45,199 nt of DNA from Vicingaceae bacterium. GTDB lineage: Bacteria; Bacteroidota; Bacteroidia; Flavobacteriales_E; Vicingaceae. Position 1 is the first letter of the stretch; each line of letters starts with the position of its first letter. Under the pieces are notes generated by a model. The model saw only the letters and a program-made list of their open reading frames with translations, searched no databases and had not been told where the DNA came from. Made by a program: the position numbers and the translations under genes. Where the stretch lies: the NCBI GenBank assembly GCA_029210015.1, contig JARGOE010000008.1, forward strand, positions 1-45,199, given 5' to 3'. Shown here one piece after another: positions 26,456-35,697 of this stretch.

Positions 26456-27657
26456 ATGTTATAGTAGTTACATATTGGAGCTACAAAGATGCGTTAATCC
26501 AAACCTATACTTTACCTTATGTAAAGATTATTCAGAACAACATAAATTCTGGAAGAGTATATTTAGTAACAATAGAAAACCCATTTCATCAAATGAATGA
26601 TACTGAATGGGAAAATGAATGCAAAAAACTTCAAAACGAAAATATTGAGTTAATAAGGTTTAAGTATGATCATTTTGGTATAAAGATGATTTTTAGGTTT
26701 TTTAGCATTATTCTTAATCTAATCAAATTGATTAAAAAAGAAAAAATATCAGTTATACACTGTTGGTGCTTAACTGCAGGAGCCTTAGGTTATTTATTAT
26801 CAATTTTCACTAAAAAACCATTAATAATAGATAGCTACGAACCACACGCAGAAGCAATGGTTGAAAATGGAACTTGGAAAAAATCTAGCTTAAAATTTAA
26901 ACTATTATTTTGGTTAGAAAAAAAGCAAAGTAAACGAGCCAAAACTGTTATTGCTTTAACTGAAGGAATGGCTAATTATGCCATAGAAAAATACAACACG
27001 ACCTTTAAAAATTACTATATAAAACCTGCCTTAGTTAACCTCACCAAATTTGATAGTAATCAAAAGTTATATGAAGCCAAACGAAAAGAAAAAGGAATTT
27101 CAAGCGAAATAGTTGGTTTATATGCTGGGAAATTTGGAGGAATTTATTTAAAGGAAGAAATATTTGATTTAATAAAAGTAGCTTCTGAGTATTGGAAAGG
27201 CAATTTCAAATTCTATATTCTTTCGAATATAGATAAAAAATTAGTTAATTCTTATTTACAGAAAAAGCAAATAGACAAAAGCTATATTGAAGTTATTTTT
27301 GTTGATTATCATGAAATTGAAAATTATTTCCATTTAGCAGATTTTGCTATTAACCCTGTAAAACCTGTTACTACAAAAAAATATTGCACATCAATTAAAG
27401 ATGGTGAATATTGGGCAGCTGGCTTGCCTGTAATTATTACAAAAAACATTTCTGATGACTCTGAAATAATTAATAATAACAATATCGGATATGTTTTAAA
27501 TGATCTATCAAGTGAAGAATATTTAGAGGCTTGTAAAAAAATAGATTCTTTAATTAGCAAGAATAAAGATGAATTAAGAAATAAAATCAAATCAATAGCT
27601 GAAAAATATAGAAGTTTTACTATTGCGGAGAATATTTATAAAGAAGTATATTCGTAA
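26452..27657 (+). CDS. GT-B glycosyltransferase
   Basis: Family 4-like glycosyltransferase of 401 residues. The N-terminal domain shows ISVIHCWCLTAGALGYL and IDSYEPHAEAMVENG; the C-terminal domain has VGLYAGKFGG, IEVIFVDYHEIENYF and DGEYWAAGLPVIIT, which form the donor site. It is less canonical than its neighbours, and the E-x7-E motif is not obvious. It overlaps the preceding GT2 gene by 4 nt (ATGA) and is followed after 26 nt by the epimerase gene. Confidence 0.78.
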   Translation: MNVIVVTYWSYKDALIQTYTLPYVKIIQNNINSGRVYLVTIENPFHQMNDTEWENECKKLQNENIELIRFKYDHFGIKMIFRFFSIILNLIKLIKKEKISVIHCWCLTAGALGYLLSIFTKKPLIIDSYEPHAEAMVENGTWKKSSLKFKLLFWLEKKQSKRAKTVIALTEGMANYAIEKYNTTFKNYYIKPALVNLTKFDSNQKLYEAKRKEKGISSEIVGLYAGKFGGIYLKEEIFDLIKVASEYWKGNFKFYILSNIDKKLVNSYLQKKQIDKSYIEVIFVDYHEIENYFHLADFAINPVKPVTTKKYCTSIKDGEYWAAGLPVIITKNISDDSEIINNNNIGYVLNDLSSEEYLEACKKIDSLISKNKDELRNKIKSIAEKYRSFTIAENIYKEVYS

Positions 27658-27683
27658 TCTGAATAATTATTAAATCAAAAAAT

Positions 27684-28673
27684 ATGGTTTCATTAGTTAC
27701 AGGAGGAGCAGGTTTTATTGGTGCACATGTTACCAATGAACTAATAAAATTAGGGCATAAAGTAGTAGTAGTTGATGACTTGAGCGGTGGTTTTGAAGAT
27801 CATGTTAATGAAAAAGCAATATTTATTAAAGGTTCTGTAACCGACAATAAGTTGGTGAAAGAATTATTTAAAGAGTATAAGTTTAATTACGTTTACCATT
27901 TAGCTGCATATGCAGCTGAAGGTCTGAGTCATTTTATTCGTAGGTTTAATTATGATAATAATTTAATTGGAAGTATAAACCTTATAAACGAATCAATTAA
28001 ACATAAAATTGACCGTTTTGTTTTTACCTCTTCAATTGCGGTATATGGAGCACTTGAGCCTCCAATGAGAGAAGATATGCACCCACAACCTGAAGACCCT
28101 TATGGTGTAGCAAAATATGCTGTTGAACTTGATTTAAAAACTGCTCATGAAATGTTTGGTTTAAACTATACTATTTTTCGACCTCACAATGTTTATGGGG
28201 AGTACCAAAACATTGGGGATAAATATAGAAACGTGGTAGGAATATTTATGAATCAATTAATGCAAGGTAAATCTCTCTCAGTATTTGGAGACGGGCAGCA
28301 AACTAGAGCTTTTAGCTATATTGGAGATGTAGCTCCATACATTGCAAATTGTGTTAATATACCTGAAAGTAAAAATGAAATATTTAATATAGGAGCAGAT
28401 CAAGAATATACTGTTTTAGAATTAGCTGAAACCATACAAGAGTCGATGAGTATGAATCAAGAAATCATGTATTTAGATGCTAGAAATGAAGTACTTCACG
28501 CTCATGCTGATCATCAAAAAGCAAAAAATATTTTTAACATATCTGAGTTTACTTCATTAGAAGAAGGAATTATAAAAATGGCTAATTGGGCTGAAAAAGT
28601 TGGTTCAAGAAAAAGTTCTAAATTTGAGAACATAGAAATTACAGAGAAACTACCACCTTTTTGGTCAGAATAA
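27684..28673 (+). CDS. NAD-dependent sugar epimerase/dehydratase
   Basis: Extended short-chain dehydrogenase acting on a nucleotide sugar. The Rossmann motif is TGGAGFIGAHV (6-16), the serine block FTSSIAVYG (114-122) and the catalytic pair Y140/K144 in PYGVAK. A second block, FRPHNVYGEYQNIGDKYRN, is typical of UDP-glucose/GDP-mannose epimerases and dTDP-glucose dehydratases. At 329 residues it could be a 4-epimerase; I cannot choose between 4-epimerase, dehydratase or 3,5-type activity. It probably supplies a donor for the surrounding glycosyltransferases. The next gene starts 3 nt downstream. Confidence 0.85.
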   Translation: MVSLVTGGAGFIGAHVTNELIKLGHKVVVVDDLSGGFEDHVNEKAIFIKGSVTDNKLVKELFKEYKFNYVYHLAAYAAEGLSHFIRRFNYDNNLIGSINLINESIKHKIDRFVFTSSIAVYGALEPPMREDMHPQPEDPYGVAKYAVELDLKTAHEMFGLNYTIFRPHNVYGEYQNIGDKYRNVVGIFMNQLMQGKSLSVFGDGQQTRAFSYIGDVAPYIANCVNIPESKNEIFNIGADQEYTVLELAETIQESMSMNQEIMYLDARNEVLHAHADHQKAKNIFNISEFTSLEEGIIKMANWAEKVGSRKSSKFENIEITEKLPPFWSE

Positions 28674-28676
28674 TTT

Positions 28677-29756
28677 ATGCCAAAGATATTATTTATAGCT
28701 ACTCATCGTCCAAACCGATCTCCTAGTCAGAGGTTTAGATTTGAGCAATATTTAGATTTTTTAAAAAGTGAGAATTGGCAATACGATTTTTCTTATTTAA
28801 TATCTGAAAAAGCAGATAAAGTTTTTTATAAAAAAGGACATTTTTTTCAAAAAATATTTATCATAATTAATGGTTTTTTTAAACGATTAAAAGATGTAAA
28901 TAGAGCATCAGAATATGATATTGTATTTGTTCAGCGTGAAGCTTTTATAACAGGTACAACTTATTTTGAAAAAAGATTTGCAAAAACTAGAGCTAAATTA
29001 GTATTTGATTTTGATGATGCCATTTGGTTGTCTAATGTTTCAGACGCAAATAAAAAATGGAATTGGCTGAAAAACCCTAGTAAAACGAGAAAAATCATAA
29101 CTATTGCTGACATGGTTTTTGCAGGGAACGAGTATTTAGCAAACTATGCAAAAGAAACTAATCATAATGTTAAAATTATCCCAACAACTATTAATACTAA
29201 CCGTCATGTTAAAAAGAATACGAAAAATGGAGATGAAAGAATATGTATTGGTTGGACTGGAAGTATAACAACGATTCAACACTTTGAATATGCTATTCCT
29301 TTTTTAACCAAAATCAAACGTAAATATAAAGACCTAATAGAAATAAAAGTGATAGGAGATAGTAGCTATACAAATCTTGAACTTGATATCCATGGAATAG
29401 CATGGAGTAAAGACACAGAAATAAATGAGCTATCTTCATTTGATATAGGCATAATGCCTTTACCAAATGACGAATGGTCGAACGGAAAGTGTGGTTTAAA
29501 AGGACTGCAATATATGGCTATCGGAATTCCTACAATTATGTCGCCTGTTGGTGTAAACACCGAAATTATTAATGATGGAGAAAATGGTTTCTTAGCCAAC
29601 TCTAATGATGAATGGATTATAAAAATTGAGGCATTAATTGAATCAAAAGAATTAAGAGCTAGTTTAGGTGAAAAAGGGAGAGAAACTGTTATAAAAAAGT
29701 ACTCAGTAGAAGCTAACAAGAATAAATACTTAACACATTTTAATGAACTCATTTAA
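28677..29756 (+). CDS. GT4 family glycosyltransferase
   Basis: GT-B glycosyltransferase. The N-terminus reads ATHRPNRSPSQRFRFEQYLDFL, then FVQREAF and LVFDFDDAIWL, a recurring pattern in Bacteroidota exopolysaccharide glycosyltransferases. The C-terminal half has CIGWTGSITT and KGLQYMAIGIPTIMSPVG with EIINDGENGFLA. At 359 residues it is complete. Its stop overlaps the next start (TAATG). Confidence 0.85.
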   Translation: MPKILFIATHRPNRSPSQRFRFEQYLDFLKSENWQYDFSYLISEKADKVFYKKGHFFQKIFIIINGFFKRLKDVNRASEYDIVFVQREAFITGTTYFEKRFAKTRAKLVFDFDDAIWLSNVSDANKKWNWLKNPSKTRKIITIADMVFAGNEYLANYAKETNHNVKIIPTTINTNRHVKKNTKNGDERICIGWTGSITTIQHFEYAIPFLTKIKRKYKDLIEIKVIGDSSYTNLELDIHGIAWSKDTEINELSSFDIGIMPLPNDEWSNGKCGLKGLQYMAIGIPTIMSPVGVNTEIINDGENGFLANSNDEWIIKIEALIESKELRASLGEKGRETVIKKYSVEANKNKYLTHFNELI

Positions 29757-30436
29757 TGTTTTACTTATTCATATCAATACTTATAATTTGCACAATCCTT
29801 ACCGTTTACTTTTTATTTAAAGAGTTTCAAGAAGTTTCATATTTAAAAGGTGTTTTAAGTGATATTATTGGGAAAGATACAATATCTGAAGTAAATGATT
29901 TAATTAAGATTAAAAATTTCTTGAATCGAAATATTAAGTATAATGATAAATTAAAATCTCAAAAACGCCCTTTGCTTAGAAATACAGCCTCTCAAACTCT
30001 AAAAACTGGACTTGGGTTTTGTGGCGAAAATGCAAGACTAGCTATTAAGATTCTTATTCTTGGAAGTATTAAGGCTAGAAGAATATATCTTTTTAGAAAA
30101 GTTTGGCAACATGTTTTAGTTGAACATTCCTGGAAAGGATCTTGGTTTATGTTTGACGGGCATTATGACCCAGATACACTTCTAAATGATCATAACGTTA
30201 CCAAAATAAGAAGTGAAAAAATAAATCAATACCCAAATGATTATCCTAACAACCCTTATCTAGACTTTTGTAGAATAAAATTATTTTATATTATACGCCC
30301 ACTTAGGTTCATGTCAAAAATTAAATTACCTATTAGCTTTGTTTATTTAATGGAATCTCCTTTAATTATTAAAAGTTTGATCTGCTTTGTTTTCACTTTA
30401 ACAGCATCCATTACTTTATTGAACTATTGGTTTTAA
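29756..30436 (+). CDS. Membrane protein with transglutaminase-like (Cys-His-Asp) domain
   Basis: Last gene of the plus-strand polysaccharide operon. An N-terminal membrane helix (about 3-21) is followed by a domain with a transglutaminase-like triad: Cys89 in GFCGENARLAIK, a histidine (His119 or His124, in QHVLVEHSW) and Asp134 in FMFDGHYDP. A second hydrophobic segment closes the protein (about 204-222). The order C...H...D and the short FD-x2-YDP motif fit the transglutaminase/cysteine-protease-like superfamily, but its reaction is unknown. Possible roles are linking the polymer to a protein or peptidoglycan, or processing a peptide. It overlaps the convergent SGNH-like gene by 21 nt. Confidence 0.65.
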   Translation: MFYLFISILIICTILTVYFLFKEFQEVSYLKGVLSDIIGKDTISEVNDLIKIKNFLNRNIKYNDKLKSQKRPLLRNTASQTLKTGLGFCGENARLAIKILILGSIKARRIYLFRKVWQHVLVEHSWKGSWFMFDGHYDPDTLLNDHNVTKIRSEKINQYPNDYPNNPYLDFCRIKLFYIIRPLRFMSKIKLPISFVYLMESPLIIKSLICFVFTLTASITLLNYWF

Positions 30437-31372
30437 ATCTTTAATCAGTTTAATCGCAAAATTTTGAGTGCCTTTTGCATTTAAATGATTAGAGTTATAA
30501 AAGTATTTCTTATCAAAACATATTGAATCTTTAGAATAATCAATAAATGGAATATTATTGTCTGATGAAATTTTATCTATTAGATCTATAAGCATATTCC
30601 TATCTTTAATAAAATTTTGACCTAAAATATGTTCAGGTGTATAAATAAAAATTAAATCAATATCAGCTTTTTTACATTCGGATATAAACCTCTTAAATAA
30701 TTGAATTGTCGGTTGATGATATTTAATTTCATAATGCTTCATTTTTTTCATAGTTTCCACTAAATCTTTATTCCACTCTTCATCAATGGGCATAAAACCT
30801 TTTAGTCTTCCTTTCTTTTGTTCATCTTTCTTCAAAATCATCTTCAACACTGTATTAATAGCACCTTTTTTACCTATGTAACGAAGACAAGGGATATAGC
30901 AATCATAAGTAGAGTAACCTATATAAGAATTGAGACTATTATTAAAGTTAGTGTTAAATAATAGGTAAGGTAAAAATTGGTCTGAATTATACAAATCTTC
31001 TCTCTTCTGAAAAGTGAAAGGGTCTACAGAAACAATAATAGTTTTTGGTTGATTATTATATTTTAAAAAAGTTTTATGTCTTAAATATTGAAGCCAAAAA
31101 TTATGCCCATCAATACCTAGATTATAAGTTGTTTTACCTAAGCCTTTTTCTATCAAATAGGGATTAATATTAACCCAAGATCTTGAAGATCCATAAATTA
31201 AAATTTCAGAATTTATCTTACCTTCAAAAATGTCATTCCATACAGAATACTCGCCATAAGAATGAGCATTACTCTTTTTAAGGTTTATTGATATTAAAAC
31301 ATCTAAAGGGTAAAGTAAAGCTATTATTGGGATAGAAAATATAACCCAGTTTAAAATAAATCTTTTCATCAT
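30416..31372 (-). CDS. SGNH-hydrolase-like membrane-anchored protein
   Basis: Likely a periplasmic esterase or acyl-transfer enzyme acting on the polymer, or an inactive relative. A signal anchor covers about 5-25. Block I reads YGSSRSWVNINP (Ser in GSS), a middle block has YNLGIDGHN (Gly/Asn positions), and the C-terminal block reads FYNSNHLNAKGT. Where the canonical pattern has DxxH, the residue three before the His is Asn rather than Asp. This may reduce activity, or it may be normal for the subfamily. It follows the tandem polytopic genes by 16 nt and is cotranscribed with them. Confidence 0.6.
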   Translation of the reverse strand: MMKRFILNWVIFSIPIIALLYPLDVLISINLKKSNAHSYGEYSVWNDIFEGKINSEILIYGSSRSWVNINPYLIEKGLGKTTYNLGIDGHNFWLQYLRHKTFLKYNNQPKTIIVSVDPFTFQKREDLYNSDQFLPYLLFNTNFNNSLNSYIGYSTYDCYIPCLRYIGKKGAINTVLKMILKKDEQKKGRLKGFMPIDEEWNKDLVETMKKMKHYEIKYHQPTIQLFKRFISECKKADIDLIFIYTPEHILGQNFIKDRNMLIDLIDKISSDNNIPFIDYSKDSICFDKKYFYNSNHLNAKGTQNFAIKLIKDLKPIVQ

Positions 31373-31388
31373 TTAAAATATAGCGAAA

Positions 31389-32735
31389 TCAAAAAATAGA
31401 ATTATTTTCTTTATTGGTCTTATCAACAATTAACACTAAAGCAATCACAAAAAACATCTGAGCAGGGATTTTATATCGAGATAAAGCTCCAAAGTTATAT
31501 GAACTAATTCCAACACTAATGCCAAATAATATTGAAAATAATAGCAAAAAAGTAATGTCTTTGTTTTTTGATATAACCCTGAATAAACTTAATCTATATT
31601 TAAATAATAAATAAATAACAAAAAACATCAAAAGTGTTCCTTCAATAGCACCTAATAATGTTGATGCATTGTATACTTCCCATGGGTATGGCCTAAAAAA
31701 TGTCACCTCAATAGCTGCAGGTATTTTTTTTAATATACCTGTTGCTGTAAAGTCCATATCATCCCCTAAGGTATAACCTGATTGATGCTTCGTTTCAGAA
31801 ACTGTAGTATGCCAAGTTTGAAAACCTTCTAAAGTACCTTCAATCCTATCAAGATTATATTTTCCAGCACTTTGAGATAATTGATCAGTTAAAAAATATG
31901 AACTTACAATTAAAGCTATAGCGACTAAAGGAGCTATCAATCTTCTTAAAAATTGACTTTGAATTAATGCCTTTAAATTTGATTGAACCCAAATAAATAA
32001 GCAAGGATACAGTATATATAAAATATAAGGCTTAACGCTTGCAATCGTAATGGTTGCTATAATTATTAAAACAAAACTAAGCCATCGTTTTCTTTTAAAA
32101 ATAACTATATTCATAAAAGAATAAACCAAAAATCCAACTGAAGCTAATGTAATGGTATCTTTTAATATTCCTGAACCCCACAATATAACCGAAGGAATAA
32201 AAAAGAATGCATAAAATAATTGTTTCCTTAAATGAGGATAGATTTTACAAAACACATAATACATATTCCAGACACCCAAAAATGAAATTACTGAATAAAT
32301 AACGGTGCTAACTACGTAAGATTGAAAACAAACCATATTTACAATAGCTGTAATTTTAACAGTAGTGAAATTAGCTGAAGACTTTAAAAAATCATGGCGG
32401 TTAAAAGCAAACTTATATTTATACCAGTTCATATTTTCAACAGAACTAAAAAACAGTTTATATCGTTCTAATGGGTCCTCTATAATATATGTAAGCATAT
32501 CCCTCCCAGTATTGTAATAAGAATAAGTATCTCCTCCTCCCCAATAATAAACTGTAAGAAACATAAAGCCCAAACCACCAAATATTTTTATATAAAGAGC
32601 TTTCATAAAGTATTCATAATTCGAATCTATTTGAGATTTTTTTCTTTTATAAGCATAAAAAATTATGGATAGTATTACTATATAACAAAATGCAAGAATG
32701 TAGTCGAATGCCCATATATCCGGAACGTAACTCAT
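31389..32735 (-). CDS. Polytopic membrane protein, paralogue A (possible polymerase)
   Basis: Unrecognised family; 448 residues with about 10-11 membrane segments. Its sequence closely matches the next gene upstream (442 aa) across the whole length. Shared blocks are GGDTYSYY, WGSGILKDTI, EGFQTWHT, VTFFRPYPWEV, GAIEGTLLMFFVIYLL and SSYNFGALSRYKI. The long, loop-poor membrane topology and position beside a flippase-containing locus suggest a Wzy-type polymerase or lipid-linked sugar transferase. No such motif is diagnostic, so this is inference. It lies between its paralogue (84 nt) and the SGNH-like gene (16 nt), all on the minus strand. Confidence 0.55.
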   Translation of the reverse strand: MSYVPDIWAFDYILAFCYIVILSIIFYAYKRKKSQIDSNYEYFMKALYIKIFGGLGFMFLTVYYWGGGDTYSYYNTGRDMLTYIIEDPLERYKLFFSSVENMNWYKYKFAFNRHDFLKSSANFTTVKITAIVNMVCFQSYVVSTVIYSVISFLGVWNMYYVFCKIYPHLRKQLFYAFFFIPSVILWGSGILKDTITLASVGFLVYSFMNIVIFKRKRWLSFVLIIIATITIASVKPYILYILYPCLFIWVQSNLKALIQSQFLRRLIAPLVAIALIVSSYFLTDQLSQSAGKYNLDRIEGTLEGFQTWHTTVSETKHQSGYTLGDDMDFTATGILKKIPAAIEVTFFRPYPWEVYNASTLLGAIEGTLLMFFVIYLLFKYRLSLFRVISKNKDITFLLLFSILFGISVGISSYNFGALSRYKIPAQMFFVIALVLIVDKTNKENNSIF

Positions 32736-32819
32736 ATAATTAACTTAGGAAAAAATTGTTTATAATACTCCAAACAAAGTTAGAAGAAAAAATTAGATAG
32801 CTATAACCTGGTTTTTTGT

Positions 32820-34148
32820 TTAGATTTTTTTTGAATTATTAGCCTGAAGAATTATTATCATACCAACCAACAGCAACATTATTGAAGTAATTTTATACCT
32901 TGTTAGTGCTCCAAAATTATAAGAACTTACCCCAACTACTATAGCAAAACAAATAGAGAAAGTTATTAAAAATAAAATAAAATTATCTTTTAAAAGTATT
33001 TTCAATAAATGCTTTCTTGTATTGAATAATATATACACAACAAATAGCAATAGCAAAAAAGATTCGAGTGCACCTAATAACATTGGTAAATTATTTACTT
33101 CCCAAAAGTATGGCCTAAAAAAAGTAACATTAATTGCTGATGGTACTTTATAGAAAATATCTATAGGATTTTCTACTACTCCTCCCAATATATAACTATT
33201 CTGCCCACGAGCAAAAACATCCATTGTATGAAAAGTTTGAAATCCTTTTAAAGTATTAAATAAATTTGAAATTCGATATTTCGAATTAACATCTGTAGTA
33301 AAATTATTCAGTATTATTCCTAAACCAATTAAGACAATAAATATCAAAAAATTAAATAACCTTCTTTTTTGTTTATTACTTATTTTTCTTGTTATAAAGG
33401 GTAATATCCAAATTAAACTAATTGGCAGAAGAACCATAATAATTATGGGTTTTAAATAATAAATTAATACAACTGAAAAGACACAAATTAACCCACTCCA
33501 GAAGATAATCTTTCTTAAGCTAAGAATGTTTATCATAGTAAACAGTAAAAGGCAGACCAAAGAAACGACTATAGTATCTTTCAATATACCTGAACTCCAA
33601 ATTAAAGCTGTTGGTATAAGAAAAAAAGGAACTAACAAATATTTTTGTACTATAGGGTAAATTTTAGTTATAGATATATAAGCCAGCCATAAACCAATAA
33701 AAGAAATTGATGAAAACAATATTGTAGTAGCTAAATAAGAACCCATTCCTAAAATATTAAATAAAAATACTATTCTACTAAAAAACCATGTTGTAGGCCT
33801 TTCATAATAAAAACCATATTGTTCTAAAGGATTATAACCGGAGTTTTTTAATTCGGAATATGAACTAAAAAAAGTAGAAATAGTATTATTAAAATCTTCA
33901 AATAAATTTCCCCTTAAGTTTTCTGCAATTTCAAAATATAAAAAGGTATCACCTCTTTGATAGTAATATATTGAGATTAAAAAAAATACTAACCCTCCCA
34001 CCAATTTTAAAGAAAGTGAAAGAATAAAGTATTGATAACTTTGGTTATTTTGCACCTTGCTTTTATATACTTTAAAAGCAATAAAATATATTACTGCTAA
34101 ATAAAATAAACTAACAAGTATATCAAACCATTCCGTTTTTGGAATCAT
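32820..34148 (-). CDS. Polytopic membrane protein, paralogue B (possible polymerase)
   Basis: Sister of the preceding 448-residue protein, 442 residues with about 10-11 membrane segments. The equivalent blocks read RGDTFLYF, WSSGILKDTI, KGFQTFHT, VTFFRPYFWEV, GALESFLLLLFVVYIL and SSYNFGALTRYKI. The same order and spacing show a tandem duplication. The start is only 13 bp from the divergent rdgB start, so its promoter must lie inside rdgB or very close. Function unknown; membrane location is clear. Confidence 0.55.
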   Translation of the reverse strand: MIPKTEWFDILVSLFYLAVIYFIAFKVYKSKVQNNQSYQYFILSLSLKLVGGLVFFLISIYYYQRGDTFLYFEIAENLRGNLFEDFNNTISTFFSSYSELKNSGYNPLEQYGFYYERPTTWFFSRIVFLFNILGMGSYLATTILFSSISFIGLWLAYISITKIYPIVQKYLLVPFFLIPTALIWSSGILKDTIVVSLVCLLLFTMINILSLRKIIFWSGLICVFSVVLIYYLKPIIIMVLLPISLIWILPFITRKISNKQKRRLFNFLIFIVLIGLGIILNNFTTDVNSKYRISNLFNTLKGFQTFHTMDVFARGQNSYILGGVVENPIDIFYKVPSAINVTFFRPYFWEVNNLPMLLGALESFLLLLFVVYILFNTRKHLLKILLKDNFILFLITFSICFAIVVGVSSYNFGALTRYKITSIMLLLVGMIIILQANNSKKI

Positions 34149-34161
34149 AAATTATAAAGTA

Positions 34162-34734
34162 ATGCATCTAGTTTCTGCTACAAATAACGCTAATAAAATT
34201 AAGGAAATAAAGCAATTGCTACCTTCCTCTATTCAGCTATTAAGTTTACAAGAAATAAAATGTTTAAAAGATATTCCTGAAACTTCTCCTACCATTAAGG
34301 GTAATGCAATCCAAAAAGCAGAATATGTTTATAAAAATTATGGCTACAACTGTTTTGCTGATGATACTGGACTGGTAATTAATGCGCTAAATGGAGAGCC
34401 TGGTGTTTATTCAGCACGATATGCAGGAGAACAAAAAAATGCTAACGACAATATGAATTTAGTTTTAGAAAAACTCAAAGGAATTGAAAATAGAGATGCT
34501 AGATTTATAACTGTTATTGCTTTAATTATTGACGGAAAAACAACTTGCTTTGAAGGTATTGTAGAAGGCACTATTACTCTTGAAAAAAGTGGTAGTGAGG
34601 GTTTTGGTTACGACCCTATTTTTAAACCTAATGGATTTGACATCACTTTTTCCGAAATGGATTTAGAACAAAAAAATAAAATTAGCCATAGAGGAAAAGC
34701 TATAAGCCAATTATCAAATTATTTAACTAGCTAA
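34162..34734 (+). CDS. rdgB: Non-canonical purine NTP pyrophosphatase (RdgB/HAM1)
   Basis: Hydrolyses dITP, XTP and related non-standard nucleotides to monophosphates, cleaning the nucleotide pool. The family signatures are SATNNANKIKEI (5-16), CFADDTGLVINALNGEPGVYSARYAG (64-89), the catalytic-site block GSEGFGYDPIFKP near 150 and SHRGKAI near the C-terminus. The 190 residues are normal. It is a housekeeping gene inserted in the polysaccharide region. It diverges by 13 bp from a membrane protein gene and overlaps the 3' end of ddl by 12 nt. Confidence 0.95.
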   Translation: MHLVSATNNANKIKEIKQLLPSSIQLLSLQEIKCLKDIPETSPTIKGNAIQKAEYVYKNYGYNCFADDTGLVINALNGEPGVYSARYAGEQKNANDNMNLVLEKLKGIENRDARFITVIALIIDGKTTCFEGIVEGTITLEKSGSEGFGYDPIFKPNGFDITFSEMDLEQKNKISHRGKAISQLSNYLTS

Positions 34735-35676
34735 TTCTATAATTTCACTTAGCATTTGCTTTAACTCTATCCCTTCGTAAGCTGCCATTTGTGGTATTAA
34801 ACTAGCATCGCTCATGCCTGGAACTGTGTTAATTTCTATTAAATAAGGTTCTTCCCCTTGTATAATGTAATCTGCCCTACATACTCCATCTAAATCCAAA
34901 ATTTCATAAATACGTTTAGTCTCAGCTTTTACTTTTTGTTCTATTTCTAATGGTAAATTGGCAGGTGTAATTTCCTCAGACTCTCCTTTGTATTTAGCAT
35001 CAAAATCAAAAAAAGAATTTTTAGTAACTATTTCTGTAATGGGTAAAACTTTAATTCCTTGTTTACCCTTATAAATACCATTGGTAACTTCTCTACCTTG
35101 CATAAAACTTTCAATTATAGCTTGTGTGCCATGCTGTAAAGCCAAAGAAACTGCATTTTTTAATTCATTTTCTTCTACCACTCTAGTTATACCAAAACTA
35201 CTTCCTCCATCTGCAGGTTTTACAAAACAAGGCAAACCAACTTTATCAATAATACTACTAGAATTATAAACTTCATCTTGACGAATTAAAACTGCTTCTG
35301 CTACTTTTACACCAAAGCTTTTTAGGTATTGATTACATACAAACTTATTAAATGTTAAAGTTGTAGCTAAATGACTTGCAGATGAATATGGCATGCCTAA
35401 CATATCAAAATAAGCTTGTAACTTACCATCTTCACCAGGAGTACCATGAATAACGATAAAAGCAAAATCAAACTTTACATCACCAAATGAAAAATCGCTA
35501 CGGTTAATGGCTATTTTTTCTCCCTGATAAAAAGCAAACCATCCTTCTTCATCTATCCTAACTTTTATTGGGTTGTATTTTTCTTTATCAATATTTTGGA
35601 ATACAGTCTCAGCACTTAACAAAGAAATTACTTTTTCGTGACTATAACCACCCTCTAATACAGCTATGTTTTTCAT
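34723..35676 (-). CDS. ddl: D-alanine--D-alanine ligase
   Basis: ATP-grasp enzyme that makes the D-Ala-D-Ala dipeptide for peptidoglycan. Motifs: EGGYSHEKVIS at the N-terminus, IVIHGTPGEDGKLQ, KPADGGSSFGIT, FMQGREVTNGIY and EINTVPGMSDASLIPQ, all standard. The ORF track starts at TTG 35700, but that codon is embedded in TAAATTTG, a -7 promoter box. The ATG at 35676 begins MKNIAVLEGGYS as in other Ddl proteins, so I use it (317 aa). The gene converges with rdgB (12-nt overlap). Confidence 0.93.
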   Translation of the reverse strand: MKNIAVLEGGYSHEKVISLLSAETVFQNIDKEKYNPIKVRIDEEGWFAFYQGEKIAINRSDFSFGDVKFDFAFIVIHGTPGEDGKLQAYFDMLGMPYSSASHLATTLTFNKFVCNQYLKSFGVKVAEAVLIRQDEVYNSSSIIDKVGLPCFVKPADGGSSFGITRVVEENELKNAVSLALQHGTQAIIESFMQGREVTNGIYKGKQGIKVLPITEIVTKNSFFDFDAKYKGESEEITPANLPLEIEQKVKAETKRIYEILDLDGVCRADYIIQGEEPYLIEINTVPGMSDASLIPQMAAYEGIELKQMLSEIIELAS

Positions 35677-35697
35677 AGTATCAATACTTATTTCTTT

